Numbered from the stretch's first letter, positions 8,564 through 16,765 are shown. The stretch: 56,454 bases of DNA from a bacterium (GCA_021802045.1 JAKABB010000006.1:1-56454), one strand, 5' to 3'. Notes: a model not told the origin generated them from the letters alone. Numbers and translations are program-made.

Positions 8564-9295
8564 TCAGGGCCGGACCTGCTCGCCCCAGCGCGCCAGGACC
8601 GCACGCGCTCCCACCGCCGGCAGCGCGTCCGCGGCCAGCCGGCCCCAGCCGAAGAGCATCAGGTCGGAGGCGGGCGCCCGCAGGGTGGCGGCCGCGCCGG
8701 GGGGCGGTACGGCCAGCCGGCCGGCATCGGCCCCGATCCACCACTGGGCCGCGGCGTCGGCGGCCACCAGACGCAGCGTACCCCCGAGGTCGATGGGGTC
8801 GCGGAGCCGGGGCACGATCACCTCCAGGAGCTCGTCGACGCCGTCCACCGCCAGGTCCCGGGCGACCGGGCCCCCGGGGCCGTGGGCCGCTTGCGCGTCC
8901 CAGCGGTGGATGGCGGTCTCGTGGGCCATACGCCGGAACCAGAAGGCGGCGGTGCGGGGCTCGGTCGCCGACCAGTTCCACACCGGCGTGGCGGGGTCGG
9001 TGGCGGCCAGGACGGCCCGGAGCCCGGCGGCCGCGTCCTCCAGCCAGGCGATGCGCGCCGGACCCTCGGTGGGCGGCGACGGCAGCTCGCGGCGGTCGAG
9101 CCGGTCGGTCGCCCGCCGCTCGACCATCGCCGCCACCCAGCGATGGACCATGGCCAGGTGGTCGACGACATCGCCGACCGTCCACCCCGGGCACCGCGGG
9201 GTCGGCGCGTCCAGCCCCATCCGGGCGGCATCGGCCAGCGCCGCGGTCTCGGTCGCCAGGGCGGCGAGGTAGGCGGCCGGTAGCAGGCGGGGCAT
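8564..9295 (-). CDS. maleylpyruvate isomerase / mycothiol-dependent enzyme family protein
   Basis: A 243-residue protein of the DinB-like MDMPI superfamily. The N-terminal four-helix domain has the characteristic CPGWTVGDVVDHLAMVHRW (residues ~35-53) and WFRRMAHETAIHRWDA (the HExxxHRxD metal/thiol motif). The C-terminal domain has TLRAPASDLMLFGWGR, as in MDMPI_C. Members use mycothiol or another thiol as cofactor, which argues for actinobacterial-type thiol chemistry. The exact substrate is unknown. The ATG at 9295 lies seven bases after TATCCT, so the transcript is probably leaderless. Confidence 0.8.
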   Translation of the reverse strand: MPRLLPAAYLAALATETAALADAARMGLDAPTPRCPGWTVGDVVDHLAMVHRWVAAMVERRATDRLDRRELPSPPTEGPARIAWLEDAAAGLRAVLAATDPATPVWNWSATEPRTAAFWFRRMAHETAIHRWDAQAAHGPGGPVARDLAVDGVDELLEVIVPRLRDPIDLGGTLRLVAADAAAQWWIGADAGRLAVPPPGAAATLRAPASDLMLFGWGRLAADALPAVGARAVLARWGEQVRP

Positions 9296-9302
9296 GGGCT
9301 CC

Positions 9303-9308
9303 AGGATA
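9303..9308 (-). promoter_or_regulatory. leaderless-type -10 box of the MDMPI-like gene
   Basis: TATCCT on the minus strand, seven bases (GGAGCCC) before the ATG at 9295. Confidence 0.4.
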
Positions 9309-9388
9309 GCCTGGGGGGAGCGTGCCGCCCAGGACGTCCGGGGCGCCCCGGGCGGTTCCGGCCGGTTCCCCCGAGCCCGGTCACCGCG

Positions 9389-10453
9389 TCAGGGGCTGGG
9401 GGTCGCCGGGGCGTGCCCCCGGCGGCCGTAGCGCAGGGGGAGGCAGTCGACCCGGGGCACGGCACAGGCGACGAACCTGGTGATCCCCGGTCGCCCCAGC
9501 ACCTGGAAGACGTACACCGGGATGGCGAAGCCGCCGCTGATGACCGTGGCCAGCCGCACGCCCGTCAGCCGGGCCGGGACCGTCAGCGGGGGGGCGGTGG
9601 AGGGGGCGTAGGGCTGCCCGGCAGGGGAGAGCCGGTAGGCGGCCGGCAGGATCTGGCCCCGGGCCACCGCCAGGCCCACGGCCCGCGGGGGGGCCAGCGG
9701 GTACGGCACCGTCGGCCCCGTCACCGGGTAGGGGACCGACCCCTGCATCCCCATCACCGCGTGCCGGCCCTGGGGATCGGTGGCCACGTCGACGCTGAGC
9801 AGCGCCGCCGCCCCGGTGATGGAGACCTGCGGGCGCCCCAGCACCGTCCACTGATAGACGATGCGCCGGTCGGCGCCGTAGGTGGCGGTGGCCGCCGGCA
9901 GGAGGCGCAGCCCATCGCCCGGGCCCGGCAGGTGGTACCGCCCCAGGAACCGGCGGGTGGTGAGGTCGGCCTGGGCGATGGTGGGCGCCACCCCGGGCTC
10001 GAAGACGGGGTGGTTGGGATGGAGCCGGAAGATGCCCAGGCCGGCCGTGACCGTGAGCTGGAGGCCGCTGCTGGCGCCAAGGTTGTACGCCATCCCGCCG
10101 CCGACCGCGATCGGCGGGCCCGGGATCCGCAGGGCGCGAACCAGGGTCCGGACCGCGGTGGTCGGGTTGTAGGGGACGGGCGCCACCGGCTCCGCCGCTG
10201 GTGTCCCGCCCGGCAGGCTCCCGAGTGCGTAGGGCCCCTGGAGGGTGAGGGGAGGCGCCATCCCTCCCAGCGGCAGGATCCCGTACGCGGGGTGCGACGG
10301 GCTCGGGTGCGGCCGGGGGCTGGGCGGTGGGGGTGGCGCCCCGGCGCAGCCCGCCAGCGCGCCCAGCAGCAGCAGCGGCAGCGCCCAGCCGGCGGTCGCG
10401 GTCCGGAGGCGGGGCGGTGCGCTGAGGGGGGGGTGGATTGAGCGCCGGCGCAT
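9389..10453 (-). CDS. secreted lipoprotein of unknown function
   Basis: A 354-residue protein starting MRRRSIHPPL with a lipoprotein signal peptide: hydrophobic WALPLLLLGA then lipobox LAGC, Cys36. A Pro/Ser/His-rich linker (PPPPPSPRPHPSPSHPAYG) leads to a ~300-residue extracytoplasmic domain rich in beta-prone segments (VYQWTVLGRPQVSITGAA; LATVISGGFAIPVYVFQVLG). The architecture recalls actinobacterial membrane-anchored proteins, but I recognise no family. It is transcribed divergently from folC, the two starts only 18 bases apart. Confidence 0.7.
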   Translation of the reverse strand: MRRRSIHPPLSAPPRLRTATAGWALPLLLLGALAGCAGAPPPPPSPRPHPSPSHPAYGILPLGGMAPPLTLQGPYALGSLPGGTPAAEPVAPVPYNPTTAVRTLVRALRIPGPPIAVGGGMAYNLGASSGLQLTVTAGLGIFRLHPNHPVFEPGVAPTIAQADLTTRRFLGRYHLPGPGDGLRLLPAATATYGADRRIVYQWTVLGRPQVSITGAAALLSVDVATDPQGRHAVMGMQGSVPYPVTGPTVPYPLAPPRAVGLAVARGQILPAAYRLSPAGQPYAPSTAPPLTVPARLTGVRLATVISGGFAIPVYVFQVLGRPGITRFVACAVPRVDCLPLRYGRRGHAPATPSP

Positions 10454-10471
10454 GTCGGCAGAATGCCACGC
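10454..10471. promoter_or_regulatory. symmetric bidirectional -10 serving the lipoprotein gene and folC
   Basis: The 18 bases between the two divergent ATGs contain CAGAATG (10459-10465). On the plus strand CAGAAT lies seven bases before ATG 10472 (folC). On the minus strand CATTCT lies six bases before ATG 10453. Both genes would be leaderless and use the two strands of the same -10 element. Confidence 0.45.
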
Positions 10472-11788
10472 ATGACCTACCAAGAGGCGCTGACCCTCCT
10501 CCAGCGCGAGAGCCGGCCCGGGATGGTGCTGGGCCTGGAGCGCATCCGGGCGCTCTGCACCGTGCTCCGGGAGCCGCAGGAGGGACGGCTGGGGGTGCTG
10601 GTCGCCGGGACCAACGGCAAGGGATCGGTCTGCGCCATGGTGGACGCCATGGCCCGCGCGGCCGGGCACCGCACGGTGCTGCTGACCAAGCCCCACCTGA
10701 GCAGCTACCGGGAGCGCATCCGCGTCGAGGGAGTCCCGGTCTCCGCCGACCGCTTCGCCGAGCTGGCGGCCACCTGCCTCGAGGCTGCGGAGCGGGTCCC
10801 GGCAGCGGTCGGCCGGCCCACGCACCACGAGCTGCTCACCGCCATGGGGCTGCTGGCGGCCCGCGACGCCGACGCCGAGGTGCTGGTGTGCGAGGTGGGG
10901 CTGGGAGGACGGCTCGACGCCACCAACGTCTACGACGGGGGCATCGCCGCCATCACCGCGGTCAGCCTGGACCACCAGGCCCAGCTCGGCCCCACCCCGG
11001 AGCTGATCTGCCGCGAGAAGGCCGCCATCGTCAAGTCGGGGAACACCCTGGTCACCGGGGTCGATCCGGCCCTCTGGCCGATCGTGGGCGAGGCCGCCGC
11101 CGCCCGCGACGCGACGGTCTGGGCCCTGGGCCGCGAGCTCCGCCTGGCCGCCGTCGGGGACGAGGGCCCCTCAGGGGTGCGCTGCCACCTGCGGACCCCG
11201 GCCCGGGACCTGCCCGGGCTCCGGATTGGGCTGACCGGTCGCTTCCAGGCCGACAACGCCGCCGTCGCGGTGGGGGTCGCCGACGCCCTCGGGGCCCGGG
11301 GCCGGCCGGTCGACGACGCGGCGGTGCGCGCCGGGCTGGCCGCGGTGCGCTGGCCGGGACGGCTCGACCTCCAACCCGGGCGACCGCCGGTGCTCATCGA
11401 CGGCGGGCACAACCCGGGGGCGATGGCGGCCATCCTGCCTAGTCTGGAGCGCTTCGCGGCGGAGCGGCGCACGGTGCTGGTGTTCGGGGCGATGGTCGAC
11501 AAGGACCACGCGGCGATGCTGGCCCAGCTGGCCCGGCTCCCGGTCGCCGCGGCGGTCTTCACGGCGGCCGACTCCTCGCGGGCCGCCGATCCGGGCACGG
11601 TCGCCGCCCCCTGGCCCGGGCCCTGCGAGGTCCGGGCGGGCGTGGCGCGCGCCCTGGAGCGGGCGCGGGTCCTGGCCGGGCCCGATGGAGGGGTGCTGGT
11701 CTGCGGGTCCGTCTACGTGGCCGGGGAGGCGCTGAGCGCCCTGGGCGCGGGCCCGGCGCCGGACCCGGTGGTGACCGCACCCGCCTGA
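10472..11788 (+). CDS. folC: bifunctional dihydrofolate synthase / folylpolyglutamate synthase
   Basis: A 438-residue Mur-ligase-fold enzyme adding glutamate to dihydropteroate and to folates. It shows the P-loop GTNGKGSV, the Mg/ATP region LTKPHLSSYRERI, and the family segment EVGLGGRLDATNV followed by SLDHQAQLG. The active-site lysine motif is CREKAAIVKSG, and the C-terminal domain carries DGGHNPGAM and VFGAMVDKDH. ATG 10472 fits the leaderless -10 spacing better than ATG 10463, which overlaps that box. Complete and normal in length. Confidence 0.92.
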   Translation: MTYQEALTLLQRESRPGMVLGLERIRALCTVLREPQEGRLGVLVAGTNGKGSVCAMVDAMARAAGHRTVLLTKPHLSSYRERIRVEGVPVSADRFAELAATCLEAAERVPAAVGRPTHHELLTAMGLLAARDADAEVLVCEVGLGGRLDATNVYDGGIAAITAVSLDHQAQLGPTPELICREKAAIVKSGNTLVTGVDPALWPIVGEAAAARDATVWALGRELRLAAVGDEGPSGVRCHLRTPARDLPGLRIGLTGRFQADNAAVAVGVADALGARGRPVDDAAVRAGLAAVRWPGRLDLQPGRPPVLIDGGHNPGAMAAILPSLERFAAERRTVLVFGAMVDKDHAAMLAQLARLPVAAAVFTAADSSRAADPGTVAAPWPGPCEVRAGVARALERARVLAGPDGGVLVCGSVYVAGEALSALGAGPAPDPVVTAPA

Positions 11789-11803
11789 CCGCACCCGATG
11801 TGC

Positions 11804-11809
11804 CATCCT
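11804..11809 (+). promoter_or_regulatory. leaderless-type -10 box of the GNAT gene
   Basis: CATCCT preceded by TGC (extended -10 character), seven bases before ATG 11817. Confidence 0.35.
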
Positions 11810-11816
11810 GGCTCGA

Positions 11817-12425
11817 ATGGACCTCCTCGGCGACCGGGTCCGGCTGCGCGCCTTCCGCGACGACGACGCGGAGGCGATCACCCGCCTGGTCGCGCTGCCC
11901 GAGGTGGCGGGGACCCTTGAGCTCTGGGCCCGCTCCCCGTACCGCCTGGCCGAGGCCCAAGACTTCCTGGCGCGGCGCTCGGCCGACAGTCCGCACTGGG
12001 CGGTGGAGTGCGTCGCCGACGGGGCATTCCTCGGTGTCACCGGCCTGGAGCCGATCGACTGGCGCAACCGGCACGCCGAATGGGGCATCTGGCTGGGCCC
12101 GGCCTCCCGCTGGGGACGGGGCTACGGCGGCCAGGCCTGCCGGCTGGCCGTGAGCTACGCGTTCTGGGAGCTGGGGCTGGAGAAGGTCTGCCTCCAGGTC
12201 CTGCCCGACAACGAGCGGGCCCGCCGGGCCTACGCCCGCAGCGGCTTCACGGAGGAGGGCCGCCTGCGACGCCACATCTTCCGCCAGGGCCGGTTCGACG
12301 ACCTGATCGTGATGGCGGTCCACCGCGACCACCCGATCTACCAGGGCGCCCCGCTCTACCTGCCCGACCTGGCCCCGGGCGACCCCGAGCCGGCGGCATC
12401 GTCGGGGCGGACCGGGCCCCGCTGA
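11817..12425 (+). CDS. GNAT family N-acetyltransferase (RimJ/RimL type)
   Basis: A 202-residue acyl-CoA-dependent acetyltransferase. It opens with RVRLRAFRDDDAEAI, the RimJ-type start. The acetyl-CoA binding segment is SRWGRGYGGQACRL (RGxG/A signature), followed by VLPDNERARRAYARSGF, the classic beta5-helix motif of this subfamily. It likely acetylates a protein N-terminus or a small amine; the substrate is not predictable. The last ~30 residues are Pro/Ser-rich and probably disordered. Confidence 0.85.
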   Translation: MDLLGDRVRLRAFRDDDAEAITRLVALPEVAGTLELWARSPYRLAEAQDFLARRSADSPHWAVECVADGAFLGVTGLEPIDWRNRHAEWGIWLGPASRWGRGYGGQACRLAVSYAFWELGLEKVCLQVLPDNERARRAYARSGFTEEGRLRRHIFRQGRFDDLIVMAVHRDHPIYQGAPLYLPDLAPGDPEPAASSGRTGPR

Positions 12426-12446
12426 CCGCGGGCCCCTCCCGGAGCC

Positions 12447-12752
12447 TCAGGCCGCTCCGGAGGGGGCGGGGTCGGGTGGGGGCAGGGACACCGGGCCCTC
12501 CACCGCGAAGAGCTTCTCGCGGGCCCGCGCCCCCCGGATCAGGTGCACCCGGCCCGGGGCGACGCGCAGCCAGCGGGCGAGGGCCAGCGTGGCCGCCCGG
12601 TTGGCGCCGCCGTCGACCGGGGGCTCGGTCAGCCACAGCTCGACCGCGCGGCCGTCCCAGACCAGGCGGAGGTGGGCGGCGCGCGGGTGCACCCGAACCG
12701 GGAGGCGGACGGGTGGTGGGACCGGAGCCAGGGGCGGGGGGCGCAGGGTCAC
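12447..12752 (-). CDS. DUF167 (YggU) family protein
   Basis: A 101-residue protein with the DUF167 pattern: VRVHPRAAHLRLVW, then LTEPPVDGGANRAATLALARWL (the conserved PPVDGxAN core), then VHLIRGARAREKLF. Function is unknown in the family. GTG 12752 overlaps the stop of the upstream glycosyltransferase gene (GTGA), so it is translationally coupled to it. Confidence 0.8.
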   Translation of the reverse strand: MTLRPPPLAPVPPPVRLPVRVHPRAAHLRLVWDGRAVELWLTEPPVDGGANRAATLALARWLRVAPGRVHLIRGARAREKLFAVEGPVSLPPPDPAPSGAA

Positions 12753-14050
12753 CGGCGAGCCCCCACCCGGGCGATGAGGTCGGCCGCGCGCTCGGTGCCC
12801 GGCTGGGCCTGCAGCCGGGCGGCCACGCCGGCCAGCCGGGCCCGCCGGGCGGTGTCGCCAAGGCAGTCCTCCAAGGCCTCCAGGAGCGCGGCCTCCCGGA
12901 ACTCGTAGGTCGGCAGGCGCACCCCGAACCCGCACTCCTGGACCCGCTGGGCGTTGTCGTGCTGATCCCAGAAGAGGGGCAGGACGACCATCGGCCGGCC
13001 GTGATGGACGCACTCGGTGACGGTGTTGTTGCCGCCGTGGGTGATGACCACGTCCACCTGGGGCAGCACCGACGGCTGGGGGAGGAAGGGCGCTCCGTCC
13101 ATGTTCTCCCGCAGGCGCAGCCGCTGGTGCTGGGGCCCCAGGCTGACCACCACCCGGTACGGGCTGCGCCCCAGGACCTCCAGCAGCCGCTCCATCAGCG
13201 GCAGATCCCCCGACCCCAGGCTGCCCAGGCTGAGGTAGACGACGGGCCGGTCGCCGCCCGCCAGCCTCGCCGGCAGGCGATAGGTCCCGGCGGCCACCCG
13301 CACGCAGCTGTCGAGCCGGTGCCAGGAGCCGTCCAGGGGGACCGACCGCGCATAGTCCATCTCCGCCGGGAAGACGGTCAGGTTGAGGAACGGCGAGGGG
13401 GGGATGAAGGTGCCGGCGGGCAGCGCGGGGGCCCCCGAAGAGGCCACCAAGGCCGCCAGCTGGGCCTGCAGGTCGCCGACGGCCCGGGCGCGGGCGGCCC
13501 GGAAGGCGGCCCACCCCCGGTCGTCATCCGTGGGCAGTCCCGACAGCGCCGGCGGCAGGCGCCGGTCCTCCACCTCCAGCGGGTTGCAGGACACGATCCG
13601 GACCCACGGGCACCCGGCCCGCAGCACCGCCGGGAAGGCCACGACGTTGTCCTCGACGATGACCGCGGGGCGCAGTTCGGCGAAGATCTGGCCCAACCGC
13701 TCCTCGGCGAACCGCGCCCCCTCGATGAGCTCGGCCCAGATCGGACGCACCAGCCCCGCCAGCTGCTCGATGGGCGGGCGGCGGAGCTCCGGCGCCGTCT
13801 CCCGGATGAAGTCCTTCCAGAACTGGCCCGGTTCCTCGGGCAGGGCCGGCGCGGGCTTCAGGCGCACGAGCCGCTCCTCGAAGCCCTGGGCCGCCAGGGT
13901 GCCGGCGAAGGACTCCTCGACCACGAAGACCGCCCGCGCTCCCCGGCGCTGCAGGGCCTGGGCGATCCCCACGCAGTTGTTGGTGGGACCGAAGGCCCCC
14001 TCGGGGAAGAAGACCACCGTCATCCGGTCGCCGGCAGGGGGGCCCGTCAT
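12749..14050 (-). CDS. GT1-family (MGT/UGT-like) glycosyltransferase
   Basis: A 433-residue glycosyltransferase of the macrolide/UDP-glucuronosyl type. The N-terminus MTVVFFPEGAFGPTN suits a GT-B acceptor domain. The C-terminal nucleotide-sugar site contains VYLSLGSLGSGDLPLM and the signature THGGNNTVTECVHHGRP followed by LPLFWDQHDNA. The acceptor is unknown. ATG 14050 is preceded by GAGGAGA nine bases upstream, one of the clearer Shine-Dalgarno sites here. An internal ATG at 14023 is possible. Confidence 0.85.
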   Translation of the reverse strand: MTGPPAGDRMTVVFFPEGAFGPTNNCVGIAQALQRRGARAVFVVEESFAGTLAAQGFEERLVRLKPAPALPEEPGQFWKDFIRETAPELRRPPIEQLAGLVRPIWAELIEGARFAEERLGQIFAELRPAVIVEDNVVAFPAVLRAGCPWVRIVSCNPLEVEDRRLPPALSGLPTDDDRGWAAFRAARARAVGDLQAQLAALVASSGAPALPAGTFIPPSPFLNLTVFPAEMDYARSVPLDGSWHRLDSCVRVAAGTYRLPARLAGGDRPVVYLSLGSLGSGDLPLMERLLEVLGRSPYRVVVSLGPQHQRLRLRENMDGAPFLPQPSVLPQVDVVITHGGNNTVTECVHHGRPMVVLPLFWDQHDNAQRVQECGFGVRLPTYEFREAALLEALEDCLGDTARRARLAGVAARLQAQPGTERAADLIARVGARR

Positions 14051-14344
14051 CACAAGCTGTCTCCTCACCGTCACCGGGGTCCGGGCCGTCGGTCCCGCCC
14101 GCGATCGGGTCCAGCCTACCGGAGAGGACCGGGGCGGCGGCGCTATCATCGCCGCGGCGGCGAAGGGCCGCCCCCACGCCCTGGCGGCGCGGGAACCCCC
14201 GGCGGCAGGCGCCGCGCGGTTGGCGGCGCGACGCGACTCCACGCTCCAGAGCGGCCCGGGCACCGCAGGCGGCCGAGGCGCCGACCGACGCCCGCCCCGG
14301 CCGTCCATCCACCCCCGCCCCCGACGGGGCCCCCGGGACATCGC

Positions 14345-15271
14345 ATGGCCATCACGCCCCCCCCTGACCCGGCGGCCGGCAGCCCCCTCGCCGGGTGCCG
14401 CGTCGGCATCGTCGGAGCCGGGGTGATGGCCGAGGCCATGCTGGCCGGGATCATCCGCCAGGGCCTGGCCACGCCGGGGCAGGTCCGCTGCAGCCACCCC
14501 CGCCCCGCGCGGGGCCAGCACCTGCTGACCACCTACGGGGTGGAGGTGGTGGCCAGCAACGCCGAGGCGGCACGGGGCGCGGACCTCATCCTGCTGGCGG
14601 TCAAGCCCCAGGCCCTGCCCAGGGTCATGCCAGAGCTGCTGGCGGTGCTGGAGCCCGACCAGCTGGTCCTGAGCGTCGTCGCCGGCGCCAGCACGCGGGC
14701 CCTGGGCCGGGGCCTGGCCCACCCGGCCGTGGTCCGGGCCATGCCCAACACCCCAGCCCAGATCGGGGCCGGGGTCACGGTCTGGTACGCCACCGCCGCC
14801 GTCACCGAGGCCGGCAAGGCCCGGACCCGGGGGGTGCTCTCGGCCCTGGGACGCGAGTTCGAGGTCGCCGACGAGCGCCAGGTGGCGATGGCGACCGCGG
14901 TCAGCGGCACCGGGCCGACCTACATCTTCTTGTTCATCGAGGCCCTGATCGACGCGGCCGTGCATCTCGGGTTCCCGCGCCACGTCGCCCGCGAGCTGGT
15001 GCTCGACACCATCCAGGGATCGACCGCCTTCGCCCTCCAGAGCGGACGCCACGTGGCCGAGCTGCGCGACATGGTGACCTCCCCGGGCGGCACCTCGGCC
15101 GAGGCCCTGGCCGCCCTGGAGCGGGGCCGGCTGCGCACGGTGGTGAGCGACGCCGTGTGGGCCGCCTACCAGCGCACCCGGCAGCTGGAGGCCGACCTGG
15201 AGCAGCCCGATCGGGACCGGGCGGACGCCGGCCCCGGTCCCGCCGCCCGGCCCGGCGGCCCGCGGGGCTGA
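14345..15271 (+). CDS. proC: pyrroline-5-carboxylate reductase
   Basis: A 308-residue enzyme making proline from pyrroline-5-carboxylate with NAD(P)H. It has the N-terminal Rossmann motif GIVGAGVMAEAML and LLAVKPQALPRVM. VVRAMPNTPAQIGAGVT and the C-terminal family signature DMVTSPGGTSAEALAALERG are also present. The extreme C-terminus (~25 residues) is a charged, Gly/Pro-rich tail beyond the usual ProC end. The ~290 bp upstream hold no other gene. Confidence 0.93.
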   Translation: MAITPPPDPAAGSPLAGCRVGIVGAGVMAEAMLAGIIRQGLATPGQVRCSHPRPARGQHLLTTYGVEVVASNAEAARGADLILLAVKPQALPRVMPELLAVLEPDQLVLSVVAGASTRALGRGLAHPAVVRAMPNTPAQIGAGVTVWYATAAVTEAGKARTRGVLSALGREFEVADERQVAMATAVSGTGPTYIFLFIEALIDAAVHLGFPRHVARELVLDTIQGSTAFALQSGRHVAELRDMVTSPGGTSAEALAALERGRLRTVVSDAVWAAYQRTRQLEADLEQPDRDRADAGPGPAARPGGPRG

Positions 15272-15292
15272 GGCCGGCGCCGGCGGGGAGGG

Positions 15293-15541
15293 TCAATCCC
15301 GGCGGAGCTCGAACTCCAGCTTGGGGCAGATGCGCCGGTCCCGCAACTCGGCCAGCGCCCGGCCCTGCTTGTTGAGCATGCTGGTGCCGTCGGCGCACCA
15401 GAGCTGGCTGCCCGGGCCCGCCTCAGCGGGGAGCTGCTCCCGCGCCAGGCGCTGCACCTCCGCCACCACCGTCTCCCACGGCAGCCGGAGATGGATGGTC
15501 CGGTCCGTCCCGCGCACCGACACCTTCGCCTCGTAGCTCAT
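15293..15541 (-). CDS. 82-aa protein in a DsrE operon, possibly beta-grasp
   Basis: A short protein beginning MSYEAKVSVRGTDRTIHLRL and ending CPKLEFELRRD. The pattern (strand, turn, strand, helix, then LNKQGRALAELRDRRI and a last strand) looks like a ubiquitin-like beta-grasp fold, but that is inference from spacing only. It has two cysteines (WCADG, ICPKL). It is the last gene of a dsrE-orf72-orf82 operon: its ATG overlaps the preceding stop by four bases. A role in sulfur trafficking is suggested only by the neighbours. Confidence 0.6.
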   Translation of the reverse strand: MSYEAKVSVRGTDRTIHLRLPWETVVAEVQRLAREQLPAEAGPGSQLWCADGTSMLNKQGRALAELRDRRICPKLEFELRRD

Positions 15542-15756
15542 GGGTCCACCTCCTGGGTCCGGTACTCCGGTGCCTGGTCGTTGGGGTCCTCCCGGTTCAG
15601 GGCCGCGCAGACCGCGTCGGCCGCCGCCCGGCTGTCGAAGGCGAGGGGGGAGCCGTCCGGCCGCTGGAGCACGAAGCCCGGGCGCCGCCGGCTCACCACC
15701 CGGTAGCGCGGGGCGCCCCCCCGCGGCGGCTCAGTAGCAGAAGACCCGGCAGTCAT
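15538..15756 (-). CDS. 72-aa protein of unknown function in a DsrE operon
   Basis: A small basic protein with a core YRVVSRRRPGFVLQRPDGSP followed by SRAAADAVCAALNRE. This looks like a compact beta-beta-alpha module. I do not recognise a family. Its start overlaps the end of the dsrE gene by 26 bases and its stop overlaps the start of the 82-aa gene, so all three are co-translated. Confidence 0.55.
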   Translation of the reverse strand: MTAGSSATEPPRGGAPRYRVVSRRRPGFVLQRPDGSPLAFDSRAAADAVCAALNREDPNDQAPEYRTQEVDP

Positions 15757-16105
15757 CGTCGAGCCCGATCTCCGAGTACCGGGCCGCGCCCATCGCCCCG
15801 TCCACCTCGGGGATGAGGTCCTCCATGGTCATGTCGTGCAGCTCCAGGGAGGCGGGACACACATAGATCTTGACCCCGCCGGCCTTGGCGTCGCGAATGA
15901 ACTGGAGCACCGACTTGCCCGCGCCCTCCTTGACCGCCAGGCCCTCCGAGACCCCCCGCTTCATCAGCAGGGTGCCGTCCATGGTCGTCACCATCAGCGC
16001 CTCGTAGTCCAGGGCGGCGGCGGCCATCGCCTGGAAGAAGGGCGCCCCCAGCCGGTGGGGTGTCTCCGGCCCCGAGGTCATCATGATCAGTATCCGGTTC
16101 GCCAC
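15731..16105 (-). CDS. DsrE-family sulfur carrier / sulfurtransferase-like protein
   Basis: A 124-residue DsrE/DsrF-like protein: MMTSGPETPHRLGAPFFQAM at the N-terminus, then GTLLMKRGVSEG, and the conserved cysteine region GGVKIYVCPASLELHDMTM. The Cys before PASLELHDM is the expected persulfide-carrying residue. Such proteins relay sulfane sulfur to TusA and sHdr/Dsr systems. GTG 16105 was chosen because AAGGAGG lies six to seven bases upstream. It is divergent from the second DsrE-family gene across a 102-bp region with a palindromic operator. Confidence 0.82.
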   Translation of the reverse strand: MANRILIMMTSGPETPHRLGAPFFQAMAAAALDYEALMVTTMDGTLLMKRGVSEGLAVKEGAGKSVLQFIRDAKAGGVKIYVCPASLELHDMTMEDLIPEVDGAMGAARYSEIGLDDDCRVFCY

Positions 16106-16127
16106 AGCCTGCCTCCTTGCTCCGGGG

Positions 16128-16177
16128 TTGACTTCCGATCGGGGCAGCATCATATTCGAATATTCACAAGAGGCCAA
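16128..16177. promoter_or_regulatory. overlapping divergent promoters with palindromic operator ATATTCGAATAT
   Basis: Plus strand: TTGACT (16128-16133), 17-bp spacer, CATATT (16151-16156), reading toward the DsrE2-like gene. Minus strand: TTGGCC (16177-16172), 17-bp spacer, TATGAT (16154-16149), reading toward dsrE. The perfect 12-bp palindrome at 16152-16163 overlaps both -10 boxes and is strikingly AT-rich for this genome. ArsR-family repressors bind such imperfect or perfect AT-rich palindromes, and an ArsR gene lies 600 bp downstream, so it is the likely ligand (inference). Confidence 0.65.
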
Positions 16178-16207
16178 CTGGCCCCGGGGACCCCTGGAGG
16201 TGCGCCC

Positions 16208-16765
16208 ATGCAGACACAGGCCCCAGTCGAGATCCAGGAGATGGTGCGCAGCACCGTCGACGCGTACCTGGCGGAGAAGGAGCGGGAGCGGGCCAACCGG
16301 CCCAAGAAGATGGCGCTGATCGCCACCAAGGGGACCCTGGACTGGGCCTACCCCCCGCTGATCCTGGCCACCACGGCCGCGGCCCTGGGCTGGGACGTGG
16401 GCATCTTCTTCACCTTCTACGGCCTCAACATCATCCACAAGGACAAGCAGAAGCACCTGCAGGTGGCCCCGGTCGGCAACCCGGCGATGCCGATGCCGGT
16501 CCCCAACCTGATCGGCGCCATCCCGGGCATGACCGCGATGGGGACCGGCATCATGAAGACCATGTTCAAGAACCATGGGGTCGCCTCGATCGACGACCTC
16601 CTGGAGGCCGCGGTCGAGGCCGGGGTCAAGCTCATGCCCTGCGCCATGACCATGGAGGTCTTCGGCTTCAAGGACCAGAACTTCATGGCCGGGTGCGAGC
16701 CCTCCTGCGGCGCCGCCACCTTCATCGAGTACGCCGCCGACGCCGACGTCAGCCTGTTCATCTGA
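16208..16765 (+). CDS. DsrE2-like (DsrE/DsrF/DrsH) sulfur-transfer protein
   Basis: A 185-residue protein of the longer DsrE family. After a ~35-residue helical N-terminus (VRSTVDAYLAEKERERANRP), the domain starts KKMALIATKGTLDWAYPPLI. The hydrophobic GWDVGIFFTFYGLNI follows, a signature of this family, then GVKLMPCAMTMEVFGF with the putative active Cys and CEPSCGAATFIEYA near the end. It probably carries sulfane sulfur for the sHdr system. GGAGG precedes ATG 16208. It is followed by the arsR gene after 21 bases, likely co-transcribed. Confidence 0.85.
   Translation: MQTQAPVEIQEMVRSTVDAYLAEKERERANRPKKMALIATKGTLDWAYPPLILATTAAALGWDVGIFFTFYGLNIIHKDKQKHLQVAPVGNPAMPMPVPNLIGAIPGMTAMGTGIMKTMFKNHGVASIDDLLEAAVEAGVKLMPCAMTMEVFGFKDQNFMAGCEPSCGAATFIEYAADADVSLFI

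Noticed and set aside
12008-15271. A 1087-residue plus-strand frame ending in ProC
   Set aside because: The first ~780 residues are antisense to the glycosyltransferase and DUF167 genes and of shadow composition; only the proC part from 14345 is supported.
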